From: Bradyrhizobium sp. B124
GTDB taxonomy: Bacteria; Pseudomonadota; Alphaproteobacteria; Rhizobiales; Xanthobacteraceae
Direction: 5' to 3'
Length of the DNA stretch: 64,000 bases
Assembly: GCF_038967635.1 (NCBI RefSeq)
Contig: NZ_CP152413.1
Location: 5,026,001-5,090,000 of the forward strand
The translations under genes and the position numbers were made by a program. This document shows positions 16,491-26,359 of the stretch, one piece after another. Position 1 is the first letter of the stretch. Each line of letters starts with the position of its first letter. Under the pieces are notes generated by a model. The model was not told where the DNA came from. It saw only the letters and a list, made by a program, of their open reading frames with translations, and did not search any database.

Positions 16491-19400
16491 ATGTCGACCA
16501 TACCCGCTTATACAATCGGTGGTTTAACGCGCCCCGAACTTCACCTCGATCCGACCGGACATATCATTCTTGATCCGGCCGCGCAGGCGTTCGCCGACAC
16601 GCATGGTCTGCAATATCTCTACCTCGGCTGCCCTCCCGGTACGCTCTGGCCGCCGGTCCAGGGCTTCCTGGCGCCGCCTACCGATGCCAATTCCAGCACC
16701 AACACGGTCGTTGAAGGCGCGGCAGCCAACACCTCGGTCGGCATCACCGCGCAGTCGAGCAGCCTGATCGGCCTTCCGGTCACCTATTCGCTGACATCAG
16801 ATTCCTCCCATGGCGGCTTCAAGGTCGATCCGAACACCGGCGTGATCTCGGTCGCTGATCCCACCAAGGTCGACTTCGAGAGCTCCGGCGGCAGCTACAT
16901 CGTCAATGTGCAGGCAACCGACGGCATCTTCGCCTCGTCGCAGAGCTTCGTGATCGCGGTCAGCAATGCGCCGCCATCGACACCGGTCGACAGCAACGCC
17001 GCCGCGAACGCCGTCAACGAGGGCGCCGCTGTCAACACCCTGGTCGGCATCACCGCATCGTCGGCCGACGTCAACGGCCCCGGCGTCACTTATTCGCTGA
17101 CCGGCGATACGTCCGGCGGCGGCTTCAAGATCGATCCCAACACCGGCGTCGTCACCGTCGCCGATTCCACCAAACTCGACTTCGAGACCGCGCCGGGCCA
17201 CGCCTACACCATCACCGTGCAGGCCAGCGACGGCCATGGCGGCTTTAGCTCGCAGAGCTTCACGATCAACGTCAACGACGTTCCGGTCTCTACGCCGGTC
17301 GACACCAATCCCGCCGCCAACAGCGTCGTCGAAGGCGCCGCCGTCAACACGCTGGTCGGCATCACGGCGTCCGCGGTCGATCCGAACGGTCCCGCAACCA
17401 CCTACTCGCTGACCGGCGACACCTCCGGCGGCGGCTTCAAGATCGATCCCAATACCGGCGTCGTCACGGTCGCCGATCCGACCAAGCTCGACTACGAGAG
17501 CGCGCCCGGTCACGCCTACACCATCACCGTGCACGCGATCGCCGGCGCGACCTCGTCGACCCAGACCTTCACCATCGGCGTCACCGACGCACCGCCGTCG
17601 GCGCCCACCGATACCGACATCACGGCCAATTCGGTGGTCGAAGGCGCGGCCATCGGTATCGCGGTCGGGATCACCGCTCACGCCACCGACATCAATGGCG
17701 GCGCCGTGACCTATTCGCTGGTCGGCGATGCGCACGGCTTCACCATCGACGCTGCGACCGGCATCGTCACCGTCGCCGATCCGACCAAGATCGATTTCGA
17801 AACTGCCCCCGGCCACGCCTACACCATCACCGCGCAGGCCAGCGACGGCACGCTGACCAGCACGCAGAATTTCACCATCAACGTCACCGACGTCGCGCCA
17901 TCGACCCCGGTCGACAGCAACGCCGCAGCCAACACCGTCGTCGAAGGCGCAACCGCCGGCACCGCGGTCGGCATCACCGCGCATGCGGTCGACATCAACG
18001 GCCCGGCGGTGACCTATTCGCTGACCGGCGATACCTCCGGCGGCGGCTTCGCGATCGATCCGGCGACCGGCATCATCACCGTCGCCGACCCGACCAAGAT
18101 CAACTATGAAAGCGCGCCCGGCCACGCCTACACCGTGACGGCGACCGCCAGCGACGGCACGCTCGCGAGTTCGCAGACCTTCACCATTGGCGTCACCAAC
18201 GCCCCGCCGTCGGCCCCGGTCGACGCCGACGCCAACCCCAATGCGATCGCCGAAGGCGCGGCCAACGGCTCGACTGTCGGCGTCACTGCGTCGGCGATCG
18301 ACGTCAACGGCCCGCCCGTCACTTACTCGCTGGTCGGCGACACCTCCGGCGGCGGCTTCACCATCGACGCGACGACGGGTGTCGTCACCGTCGCCGACGG
18401 CACCAAGATCGATTACGAAAGCGCGCCCGGTCACGCCTACACCATCACCGCGCAGGCCAGCGACGGCCAGGGCGGCACCAGCACGCAGAGCTTCACCATC
18501 GCCGTCACGGACGTTGCGCCATCGACCCCGGTCGATAGCGACGTCGGCGCCAACACGGTCGTCGAAGGCGCCGCCGCCGGCAGCACGGTCGGCATCACCG
18601 CGTCGGCGATCGACGTCAACGGCCCGGCCGTGACCTATTCGCTGGTCGGCGACACCTCGGGTGGCGGCTTCACCATCAACGCCGCGACCGGCGTCGTCAC
18701 CGTCGCCGATCCCACCAAGATCGATTACGAAACCAGCGGCGCGGGTCACAGCTATACCATCACCGCACAGGCGAGCGACGGCACGCTGTCGAGTTCGCAG
18801 ACCTTCACCATCGCCGTCAGCGACGCGGCGCCGTCGATTCCGGTCGACAGCAATGCCGCCGCCAACAGTGTCGTCGAAGGCGCCGCCGCCGGCAGCACGG
18901 TCGGCGTCACCGCGTCATCGACCGACGTCAATGGCCCGGCCGTCACCTATTCGCTGGTCGGCGACACCTCGGGCGGCGGCTTCACCATCAACGCGACAAC
19001 GGGTGTCATCACCGTCGCCGACCCCACCAAGATCGACTACGAGAGCAGCGGCCCGACTCATTCCTACGCGGTGACCGCGCAAGCCAGCGACGGCACGCTC
19101 ACGAGCTCGCAGACGTTCACCATCGCTGTCGCTGACGCTCCGCCGTCGACCCCGGTCGATGCCGACGCCACCCCCAATTCGATCGCCGAAGGCGCGGCCA
19201 ACGGCTCGACCGTCGGCATCACCACATCGTCGGTCGACGTCAACGGCCCGGCCGTGACCTATTCGCTGATCGGCGACACCTCCGGCGGCGGCTTCACCAT
19301 CAACGCGGCAACGGGCGTCATCAGCGTCGCGGACTCGACCAAGATCGACTACGAAAGCGCGGCCGGGCACGCCTACACCGTCACCGCCCAGGCGAGCGAC

Positions 19401-22400
19401 GGCACGCTCGCGAGCTCGCAGACCTTCACCATCGCCGTTACCGACGTCGCGCCATCGACCCCGGTCGACAGCGACGGCGCCATCAACCGCGTCGCGGTCG
19501 GCGCACCGGTCGGCTCGGGAACCGGCGTGACGGCATCCTCGACCGACGTCAACGGCCCCGCCGTGACCTATTCGCTGGTCGGCGACACCTCCGGCGGCGC
19601 CTTCACCATCAATGCGGCCACCGGCAAGGTCACGGTCGCCGATCCCACCAAGATTGTCTTCAACCCCGCCAGCCCATCCTACGACATCACGGTCGATTCC
19701 TCCGACGGCACGCTGCACAGCCAGCAAACCTTCACCATCGGCGTCGTCATCGACGCAGCCCCGGTCGTCACCGCCGGCCACACCCTGAACTACACCGAAA
19801 ACCAGGTTGCGATCGCGATCGATTCGGCGATCACCGTCACCGATTCCGACAACGCCACGCTCGACCACGCGACGGTGCAGATCACCGATCACTATGTGAG
19901 CGGCGAGGACGTCCTCGCCTTCGTCAACACCGCCACGATCACCGGCACGTTCAATGCCGCGACCGGAACGCTGACGCTGACCGGTACCGATTCCGTCGCC
20001 AACTATCAGGCCGCGCTCGCGTCGGTGACCTATTTCAACACCAGCGACAATCCGTCCGGGCTGGCGCGCACCGTCACGATCACAGCCAATGACGGCACGC
20101 TCGACAGCACGCCGGTCACCGACACCATCAACGTCACTCCGGTCAACGACCCGCCCGTCGTCACCGCCGGCCACACGCTGAACTACACCGAGAATCAGGT
20201 CGCGACGGCGTTCGATCCGGCGATCACGGTAACCGACGTCGACAACACCACGCTGGCCGGCGCGACGGTGCAGATCACCGGCAACTACGCCAACGGCCAG
20301 GATGTCCTGGGCTTCACCACCATCGGCAACATCACCGGCACGTTCGATGCCGCGACCGGCAAACTGACGTTGACCGGCACCGACACGGTCGCCAACTACC
20401 AGGCCGCGCTGGCCTCGGTGACCTATTTCAACACCAGCGACAACCCGTCGGGCCTGGCGCGCACGGTGACGATAACAGCCAATGACGGCGCCGCGAATTC
20501 CACGGCAGTCACCGACACCATCCACGTCACGCCGGTCAACGATCCGCCGATCACGTCAGCCGGCGGCACGCTGAACTACATCGAGAACCAAGCCGCGACC
20601 GCGATCGACACGTCGGTCAACGTGTCCGACGTCGACAGCGCCAACATGGCCAGCGCCACGGTTGCTATTACCGGCGGCTTCGCCGCGGGCCAGGACGTGC
20701 TCGGCTTCACCCCCCAGAACGGCATCATCGGATCGTACAACGCTCTGACCGGCGTTTTGACCTTGACCGGCTCCTCCAGCGTCGCGAACTACAAGGCCGC
20801 GCTCGACTCCATCACCTATTTCAACACCAGCGACAATCCGTCCGGGGCGGATCGTACCGTCAGCTTTACGGTCAATGACGGCTCGCTGGACAGCAACACC
20901 TCAACCTCGACCATCCATGTCACACCGGTCAACGACGCGCCGGTGATCAGCTTCGGCGCCATCGCCGGATTCACCGAACCGCCGAACGGCACGCCGGCGG
21001 TGAGTTCGACGCCGGTGACGATCACGCCAAACCTGACGATATCAGATGCCGAAGGCAACAACCTGACCGATGCGACCTTCGTGCTGAACGATCTGAAGCC
21101 ATCGGACGCGCTCTCGATCGCGGGTCACGCCGGCACTAGCGGCGACATCGGCGGGATCCACTTCGACATCACCAGCACCGCCGGCACCGAAACGATCAGC
21201 TTCACCGGCACCGACACGCTGGCGCACTACAATGCGGCGCTCGACCAGATCCAGTTCAACAACACCAGCGAGAACCCCGACACCACCGCGCGTTCCTATA
21301 CCCTGACCGTGCACGATGACGGCGGCACCGCGAACGGCGGCAACAACACCGGGACAGCATCGACGACGGGAAGCGTGACCGCCGTCAACGATGCGCCCAC
21401 CGCGACGGTGCCGGCGGACAATTCGATCGGCACCGCCTTCTCGCACACCAATCTTGCGATCTCCGGCCTGTCGGTCGCCGACGTCGACGCCGGCAGCGGC
21501 AACGTCACCGCAACGATCGCCTCAAACCACGCCGCCCTGAGCTTCGACACCGCGGGGCTCGCGAGCTTCACCAACAACGCCAGCCACACCGTCACGCTCA
21601 CCGGCACGACGGCACAGGTCAATACCGCGCTGGCGACGCTGACCTACAACAGCGACGACGGCTTCACCGGCTCGGATACCGTCACGCTGAACGTCAACGA
21701 CAACGGCAACACCGGCACGCCCGGCGCGCAGACCTCCGGCGCGCAGACCTTTCATGTCGGCGTCGTGCCGCAGGTGTTCTACATCGACAACTCGACGACA
21801 GGCACCAGCCTCAACCTCGGTACCCAGCACGATCCCTACACCTCGATCGCGGCCTTCAACGCGGCGAATCCGGCCGGCTCCGGCGACTATGTCGTGCTCG
21901 AGCACGGCACCGGCACCTACAGCGAAGCCAACGGCATCAACCTCGCCAGCGGCGTCAACCTGATCGGCGGCAGCCATACCCTGACGTTCACCAATCCGGT
22001 GACCAACGCCACGGTGACCGCGAATGTCGGCTCCGGCACCGATCCGGTCATCCATGTCACCGGCGCCGACAACGGCATCGACCTGCTCGGCACGTCGGGC
22101 CACACCATCACCGGCGTCAGCATCGACACCTCGGCCTCGACCGGCATCGGCATCAGCGACGACGGCAACAATGTCGGCACCGTCACGATGTCCGACATCA
22201 CGGTCAAGACGGCCAGCGGTGCCGGCTTGAGCTTCACCCATGGCGGCACCATCGCCGTCACAGGCAGCAACAACACCATCACGTCGACGATCGGCACCGC
22301 CCTCGATGTCGAGCACACCAACATCGGCGCCGGCAATCTCACCTTCAAGAGCATTTCGGCGACAGGCTCGTCGGGCAATGCCGGCATCATCCTCGACACG

Positions 22401-24566
22401 ACGGGAACGGCCGGCGGGCTCACGGTCACCGGGACCGGCTCCGCGGGATCCGGTGGCACGATCAACAACAAGACCGGCGGCGATATCCTGAGCGGCACCG
22501 ACGCCGGCGGGCAAACCACATCGGGCGACGGCGGTACCGGCATTTTCCTGCACAACACCGCCAACGTGTCGCTGACTGACATGACGCTGCACGACTTCAG
22601 CAACTTCGCGATCTACGGCAATGGCGTCACCAATTTCACGCTCGCCAACAGCGCGATCAGCGGCACCAATGGCACCACCAATGCCGGCGACCGCGAGGAA
22701 AGCAGCATCCGGTTCGACAATTTGCTCGGCACCGCGTCGATCACGGGATCGAGCATTTCGGGCGGCTTCACCCAGAATGTCGATCTCTACAACACCAGCG
22801 GCACGCTGAACCGCCTGACCATGGACAGCGACACGTTCGGCCTGATCGGCTCGAGCGGCAACGACAACGTCCTCGGCCAAGTCTACAACTCCGCGACCGC
22901 CAACTACACGGTGACCAACAGCACGTTTGCCGGCACGCGGTCCGACTTCATCGCGCTCGCCGCCAACAACAATTCGTCGATGGACGCCGTGGTGCGGAGC
23001 AACACCTTCCACAACGGCCAGGCGATCGTTCCCGGCGGCGGCACGGCCGTCCATATCGCCAGCGGATCCGGTGGCCTCGTCTCCGCCGCGACCACCGCGT
23101 TCGACATCTCGCACAACATCCTGACCGACGGCGGCACCAACGCCTTCGACACCGTCGGCATCTTCGTCTCGAAAGGCCAGGACAACGGCACGATGTCCGG
23201 CACCATCGCCAGCAACGATATCGGCCCGGCGAAGGTGGGATCCAACTCCGACGGCATCTTCGTCCGCGACGCCGGCGCCGGCAGCCTGACGACGCTGATC
23301 CAGAACAACACCATCACCGGCGTCGGCGACGCCGGCATCGCGCTGCAGAACAACGACGGCAGCTCGACCCTGAACGCCACGCTCTACGGCAACTCGGTGT
23401 CGTCTCCGACTTCCGCCAGTCCCTTCGCCGCGCTCGATGTCGAGAACGGCGCGACCGCGACCGACACCAGCACGACGAATGTCGCCATCGGCATGGGTTC
23501 CGGCGGCACCGGCAGCAAGAACACGCTGAACCATAGCGCGCTCTACGCTACCGATGTCGAGCTGAGCAACTTCGGCGCCAGCACCCATCTGAACCTCTCG
23601 AAGAACGGTTCGACGTCGGGCAACGCCGCAGGCGTGATCACCGACGACAACACCAGCACCACGGGCGGCATCACCGTCGACACCACCGGTGGCAACGGCA
23701 CGACGACATTGGTCAGCACGCTGCCGACGCTGCCCGCGGTGGTCGCGCCGCTGCTTGCCGAAGCGGGCGGCGTTCAGGCGTCGACCCCGAACGCGGGCGA
23801 GACGCACCTGACGCAGGCCGAGCTCAGTTCGGTGGTGTCGGCGGCGATCGCCGAATGGGCGAGTGCGGGCGCCAACGCGACGCAGCTCGCCCTCCTGCAT
23901 GCCGCGACCTTCAGCATCGCCGACCTCGCCGGCCAGATTGTCGGTCAGGAAGGCGCCTTGCATATCACGATCGACACCGATGCCGCCGGCCACGGCTGGT
24001 TCATCGACCCGACCCCGTCGGACAATTTCGAGTTCACCCATGCCGTCAACGCCGCCGGCACCGATCTCCTGACCGATCCGTCGACGGCCGCGGCAGGTCA
24101 TCTCGATCTGCTGACCACCGTGGTCCACGAATTGGGCCACGTGCTCGGCCTCCCCGACTCGATTTCGCCATCGGATGCCAGCAGCCTGATGTATATCGGC
24201 CTCGCCGACGGCGAGCGCCGGCTTGCCACTACCTCGGATGTCGCCCAATCCAATGCGGCCCTGCAAAAGGCGATGCCGACGCAAGGCACCGCAACCTCGA
24301 ACCAGCAAACCGCCACTTTGCAGACCACCGGTACGCTCAAGGTGACCAGCGGTGACAGCTTCGACTTCTCGTCATTGACCCAGACGCAGTCGCAGACCAA
24401 CACAAACCACGTGGATGTAGCCACGAACACCCAGACCTTGTCCGATCTGTTCAGCGGACAGTCCAGTGCCGCGACACCATGGTGGGTCGGCCACGAGATG
24501 ACCTACGCCGCCATGGGCGGCAACCCGACCGATCATCTCCAGACCCATCACGATCTGGTGGTTTGA
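16491..24566 (+). CDS. Giant cadherin-repeat / beta-helix protein with C-terminal metzincin-like motif
   Basis: A 2691-residue acidic, Thr/Ser/Gly/Asp-rich protein, probably extracellular. After a non-repetitive N-terminus (1-62) come ten cadherin-like repeats of about 102 residues (63-1088), each opening with a PSTPVDSNAAAN-like segment and EGAA, and closing with SSQTFTIAV. About five longer repeats (1089-1760) carry VNDPP junctions. A parallel beta-helix-like region (1762-2400), rich in short polar turns, follows. Near the end HELGHVLGLPD (H2546, E2547, H2550, D2556) plus SLMY with M2567 matches a metzincin zinc site and Met-turn of the HExxHxxGxxD type. There is no classical signal peptide and no RTX nonapeptides. 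Start at ATG 16491 is set by AGGAG 5 bases upstream. Export route and target are unknown; adhesion, matrix or protease roles are inferences. Confidence 0.85.
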   Translation: MSTIPAYTIGGLTRPELHLDPTGHIILDPAAQAFADTHGLQYLYLGCPPGTLWPPVQGFLAPPTDANSSTNTVVEGAAANTSVGITAQSSSLIGLPVTYSLTSDSSHGGFKVDPNTGVISVADPTKVDFESSGGSYIVNVQATDGIFASSQSFVIAVSNAPPSTPVDSNAAANAVNEGAAVNTLVGITASSADVNGPGVTYSLTGDTSGGGFKIDPNTGVVTVADSTKLDFETAPGHAYTITVQASDGHGGFSSQSFTINVNDVPVSTPVDTNPAANSVVEGAAVNTLVGITASAVDPNGPATTYSLTGDTSGGGFKIDPNTGVVTVADPTKLDYESAPGHAYTITVHAIAGATSSTQTFTIGVTDAPPSAPTDTDITANSVVEGAAIGIAVGITAHATDINGGAVTYSLVGDAHGFTIDAATGIVTVADPTKIDFETAPGHAYTITAQASDGTLTSTQNFTINVTDVAPSTPVDSNAAANTVVEGATAGTAVGITAHAVDINGPAVTYSLTGDTSGGGFAIDPATGIITVADPTKINYESAPGHAYTVTATASDGTLASSQTFTIGVTNAPPSAPVDADANPNAIAEGAANGSTVGVTASAIDVNGPPVTYSLVGDTSGGGFTIDATTGVVTVADGTKIDYESAPGHAYTITAQASDGQGGTSTQSFTIAVTDVAPSTPVDSDVGANTVVEGAAAGSTVGITASAIDVNGPAVTYSLVGDTSGGGFTINAATGVVTVADPTKIDYETSGAGHSYTITAQASDGTLSSSQTFTIAVSDAAPSIPVDSNAAANSVVEGAAAGSTVGVTASSTDVNGPAVTYSLVGDTSGGGFTINATTGVITVADPTKIDYESSGPTHSYAVTAQASDGTLTSSQTFTIAVADAPPSTPVDADATPNSIAEGAANGSTVGITTSSVDVNGPAVTYSLIGDTSGGGFTINAATGVISVADSTKIDYESAAGHAYTVTAQASDGTLASSQTFTIAVTDVAPSTPVDSDGAINRVAVGAPVGSGTGVTASSTDVNGPAVTYSLVGDTSGGAFTINAATGKVTVADPTKIVFNPASPSYDITVDSSDGTLHSQQTFTIGVVIDAAPVVTAGHTLNYTENQVAIAIDSAITVTDSDNATLDHATVQITDHYVSGEDVLAFVNTATITGTFNAATGTLTLTGTDSVANYQAALASVTYFNTSDNPSGLARTVTITANDGTLDSTPVTDTINVTPVNDPPVVTAGHTLNYTENQVATAFDPAITVTDVDNTTLAGATVQITGNYANGQDVLGFTTIGNITGTFDAATGKLTLTGTDTVANYQAALASVTYFNTSDNPSGLARTVTITANDGAANSTAVTDTIHVTPVNDPPITSAGGTLNYIENQAATAIDTSVNVSDVDSANMASATVAITGGFAAGQDVLGFTPQNGIIGSYNALTGVLTLTGSSSVANYKAALDSITYFNTSDNPSGADRTVSFTVNDGSLDSNTSTSTIHVTPVNDAPVISFGAIAGFTEPPNGTPAVSSTPVTITPNLTISDAEGNNLTDATFVLNDLKPSDALSIAGHAGTSGDIGGIHFDITSTAGTETISFTGTDTLAHYNAALDQIQFNNTSENPDTTARSYTLTVHDDGGTANGGNNTGTASTTGSVTAVNDAPTATVPADNSIGTAFSHTNLAISGLSVADVDAGSGNVTATIASNHAALSFDTAGLASFTNNASHTVTLTGTTAQVNTALATLTYNSDDGFTGSDTVTLNVNDNGNTGTPGAQTSGAQTFHVGVVPQVFYIDNSTTGTSLNLGTQHDPYTSIAAFNAANPAGSGDYVVLEHGTGTYSEANGINLASGVNLIGGSHTLTFTNPVTNATVTANVGSGTDPVIHVTGADNGIDLLGTSGHTITGVSIDTSASTGIGISDDGNNVGTVTMSDITVKTASGAGLSFTHGGTIAVTGSNNTITSTIGTALDVEHTNIGAGNLTFKSISATGSSGNAGIILDTTGTAGGLTVTGTGSAGSGGTINNKTGGDILSGTDAGGQTTSGDGGTGIFLHNTANVSLTDMTLHDFSNFAIYGNGVTNFTLANSAISGTNGTTNAGDREESSIRFDNLLGTASITGSSISGGFTQNVDLYNTSGTLNRLTMDSDTFGLIGSSGNDNVLGQVYNSATANYTVTNSTFAGTRSDFIALAANNNSSMDAVVRSNTFHNGQAIVPGGGTAVHIASGSGGLVSAATTAFDISHNILTDGGTNAFDTVGIFVSKGQDNGTMSGTIASNDIGPAKVGSNSDGIFVRDAGAGSLTTLIQNNTITGVGDAGIALQNNDGSSTLNATLYGNSVSSPTSASPFAALDVENGATATDTSTTNVAIGMGSGGTGSKNTLNHSALYATDVELSNFGASTHLNLSKNGSTSGNAAGVITDDNTSTTGGITVDTTGGNGTTTLVSTLPTLPAVVAPLLAEAGGVQASTPNAGETHLTQAELSSVVSAAIAEWASAGANATQLALLHAATFSIADLAGQIVGQEGALHITIDTDAAGHGWFIDPTPSDNFEFTHAVNAAGTDLLTDPSTAAAGHLDLLTTVVHELGHVLGLPDSISPSDASSLMYIGLADGERRLATTSDVAQSNAALQKAMPTQGTATSNQQTATLQTTGTLKVTSGDSFDFSSLTQTQSQTNTNHVDVATNTQTLSDLFSGQSSAATPWWVGHEMTYAAMGGNPTDHLQTHHDLVV
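16680..19755 (+). repeat. Ten tandem coding repeats of about 307 bp
   Basis: Cadherin-like units within the giant gene are highly similar at DNA level, for example recurring gacacctccggcggcggctt and accatcgcc-type blocks. The reading frame is kept through all units. Unit 10 is the most diverged, with RVAVGAPVG in place of the usual VVEGAA. Confidence 0.8.
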
Positions 24567-24801
24567 TCGAACGGCGATTCGGTCGCGCAGCATTCGCATC
24601 GGTCGTTGTGGCGAAGCGAACGTCATCGCAACGACATCTGCGCGTCACCCATCCAGACAAAAAATCACGAAACTCCGACAATCGTTTAGGTTGCACTTCG
24701 CGTAGAACACGCTATCGTGCATTCGTAATCGCGCGACCGCATTTGCCTTGCATTTTCATTAATTGAGTCACTGACGAGACGGATCGTCTGACGGAGGATC
24801 G
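24567..24801. other. Intergenic gap between giant gene and collar operon
   Basis: 235 bases with no recognisable gene. The last 80 bases are AT-rich (ttgcattttcattaattgag near 24747-24766) and could hold the promoter of the collar operon, but no clear -35/-10 pair is convincing. ACGGAGGATC before 24802 is a strong ribosome site. Confidence 0.5.
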
Positions 24802-25299
24802 ATGTCCCTACCGTTTCTCTCTGAAATCAGGATGATGTCGTTCAACTTCCCGCCGAAAGGCTGGGCCTTTTGCAATGGCCAGTTGCTGCCGATCAATCAG
24901 AACCAGGCGCTGTTCGCATTGCTCGGCACCGTCTATGGCGGCAACGGCCAGACGACCTTCGCGCTGCCCAACCTGCAGGGAAAAGTGCCGCTGCATGCGG
25001 GCTCGGGCTTCACGCTCGGGCAATCCGGCGGTGAAACGTCTCACACGCTGTCGATCCCCGAGATGCCCCAGCATCCGCATATTTTTCAGGGCACCACCAA
25101 CGGCGCCGACAATGCCGCGGTCACCAACAATCTGATGGCGACGTCGGCCAATCTCTATACCGCTGCCAGCAATTTGACGACGCTGGCTCCGAGCACCGTC
25201 GGCAATGCCGGCGGCTCACAGCCGCACGAGAACATGCAGCCCTATCTCACGCTCAGCTTCTGCATCGCGTTGCAGGGCATCTTCCCCTCCCGGACCTGA
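24802..25299 (+). CDS. Phage-tail-collar-domain protein 1 (microcystin-dependent-protein type)
   Basis: A 165-residue protein with the tail collar domain at residues 5-60. The typical pattern is EIRMMSFNFPPKGWAFCNGQ followed by YGGNGQTTFALPNLQGKVPLH. A variable middle (75-140) contains MPQHPH, the His-rich element common to the family. The C-terminus is SQPHENMQPYLTLSFCIAL plus QGIF. Phage relatives form the collar of tail fibres; chromosomal relatives (Mdp type) are of unknown function. It opens a run of three paralogues spaced by about 10 bp and followed by GNAT and DUF6916-like genes. No other phage genes are nearby, so this is not a prophage remnant. Confidence 0.88.
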   Translation: MSLPFLSEIRMMSFNFPPKGWAFCNGQLLPINQNQALFALLGTVYGGNGQTTFALPNLQGKVPLHAGSGFTLGQSGGETSHTLSIPEMPQHPHIFQGTTNGADNAAVTNNLMATSANLYTAASNLTTLAPSTVGNAGGSQPHENMQPYLTLSFCIALQGIFPSRT

Positions 25300-25311
25300 A
25301 GGACGCGCGCC

Positions 25312-25815
25312 ATGGGCCAGCCTTACGTGGGCGAGATTCGCATGTTCGGCGGCAATTTCGCGCCGGCCGGCTGGATGCTCTGCCAGGGACAGATCCTGCC
25401 AATCGACCAGTACGCCACCTTGTACAATCTGATCGGGACCACCTATGGCGGTGACGGCCAGCAGACGTTCGCCCTGCCGAACCTGCAAGGCCGTCTGCCG
25501 TTGCACCAGACCAGTGGCTTCGTCATCGGGCAGACCGGGGGCTCCGAACAGGTAACGCTGATCACCCAGCAACTGCCCACCCACAACCACCCGATGGCTG
25601 CGTCCCTGAACAATGCGACCGGCAACACGGTGACGGGCAATGTCGTGGGCGCGGTGGGAGCGACCCAGATCTACCGCGAGGTCGCGGCCGCCTCGCCGAT
25701 GGCGAGCCAGGCGTGCTCGTTCGTCGGCGGCAGCCAGCCGCACGACAACATGCAACCCTACCTCTGCTACAACTTCATCATTTCACTGTTCGGCGTTTAC
25801 CCGAGCCAAAACTAG
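25312..25815 (+). CDS. Phage-tail-collar-domain protein 2
   Basis: A 167-residue paralogue of the preceding protein. It keeps GEIRMFGGNFAPAGWMLCQG, the YGGDGQQTFALPNLQGRLPLH block and a C-terminal SQPHDNMQPYLCYNFIISLF. It differs in the middle region, where PTHNHP replaces MPQHPH, and in the last strand, which lacks the FCIALQG of copies 1 and 3. The ribosome site is GAAGGA upstream of 25312. The 12-bp gap to the first paralogue indicates co-transcription. Divergence among the three copies suggests distinct positions in one assembly rather than recent duplication; this is inferred. Confidence 0.88.
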   Translation: MGQPYVGEIRMFGGNFAPAGWMLCQGQILPIDQYATLYNLIGTTYGGDGQQTFALPNLQGRLPLHQTSGFVIGQTGGSEQVTLITQQLPTHNHPMAASLNNATGNTVTGNVVGAVGATQIYREVAAASPMASQACSFVGGSQPHDNMQPYLCYNFIISLFGVYPSQN

Positions 25816-25824
25816 GACGGGACC

Positions 25825-26352
25825 ATGTCTGATCAATTCCTGGCCGAGATCCGCATTTTCCCGTTCGACTTCGCGCCGTTGGGGTGGGCCGTCTGCAACG
25901 GGCAACTCATACCGATCTCGCAGAACACCGCACTTTTCTCCCTGCTCGGCACCTATTATGGCGGCGACGGCAAGAGCAACTTTGCGTTGCCCAACCTGCA
26001 AGGCAGCGCGCCGATGCAGCAGGGGCAGAGCTCCTCCGGCACTTTCTACGACATCGGACAGTCCGCCGGTACGACGACTGTGACCCTGCTGCAAAGCCAG
26101 ATGCCCCAGCACAACCACGGGGTTCTGGGCAATATCAATCAGTCTCAGCTTGCCACGCCCGGTCCGGCACGATCCCTTGCACGCGCAAACCCGGGGCAAG
26201 CCTACACGGCGACGCTGACCAACGTTTCGCCGTTCTCGGCAACCAGTTCAATTCTGCCGAACGGCGGCAGCCAGCCCCATAACAACCTGATGCCCTATCT
26301 CACGTTGAATTTCTGCATCGCGTTGCAGGGCATTTTCCCGCCGCGCAGCTAG
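25825..26352 (+). CDS. Phage-tail-collar-domain protein 3
   Basis: A 175-residue paralogue. It has AEIRIFPFDFAPLGWAVCNG, then YGGDGKSNFALPNLQGSAP, the His-rich MPQHNHG element near residue 94 and the same FCIALQGIFPP end as copy 1. The variable middle is the longest of the three. It begins 9 bp after copy 2 and ends 7 bp before the GNAT gene, so all four genes are one transcription unit. All three copies keep a cysteine in the C(N/Q)GQ position at the end of the first strand pair. Confidence 0.88.
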   Translation: MSDQFLAEIRIFPFDFAPLGWAVCNGQLIPISQNTALFSLLGTYYGGDGKSNFALPNLQGSAPMQQGQSSSGTFYDIGQSAGTTTVTLLQSQMPQHNHGVLGNINQSQLATPGPARSLARANPGQAYTATLTNVSPFSATSSILPNGGSQPHNNLMPYLTLNFCIALQGIFPPRS

Positions 26353-26359
26353 ACCGGCC

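Noticed and set aside
16680..19755. CRISPR-like or satellite array
   Set aside because: The unit length of about 307 bp, conserved reading frame and cadherin-like protein repeats show a coding tandem array, not spacers and short repeats.
16797..24308. Long minus-strand frames (650, 536 and 928 residues)
   Set aside because: They mirror the repetitive coding strand of the giant gene. Their repeats are the antisense of the cadherin units and have no independent ribosome sites.
24802..26352. Prophage or tailocin remnant
   Set aside because: Only collar-domain genes are present. No tube, sheath, baseplate, terminase, capsid, lysis or integrase genes flank them.
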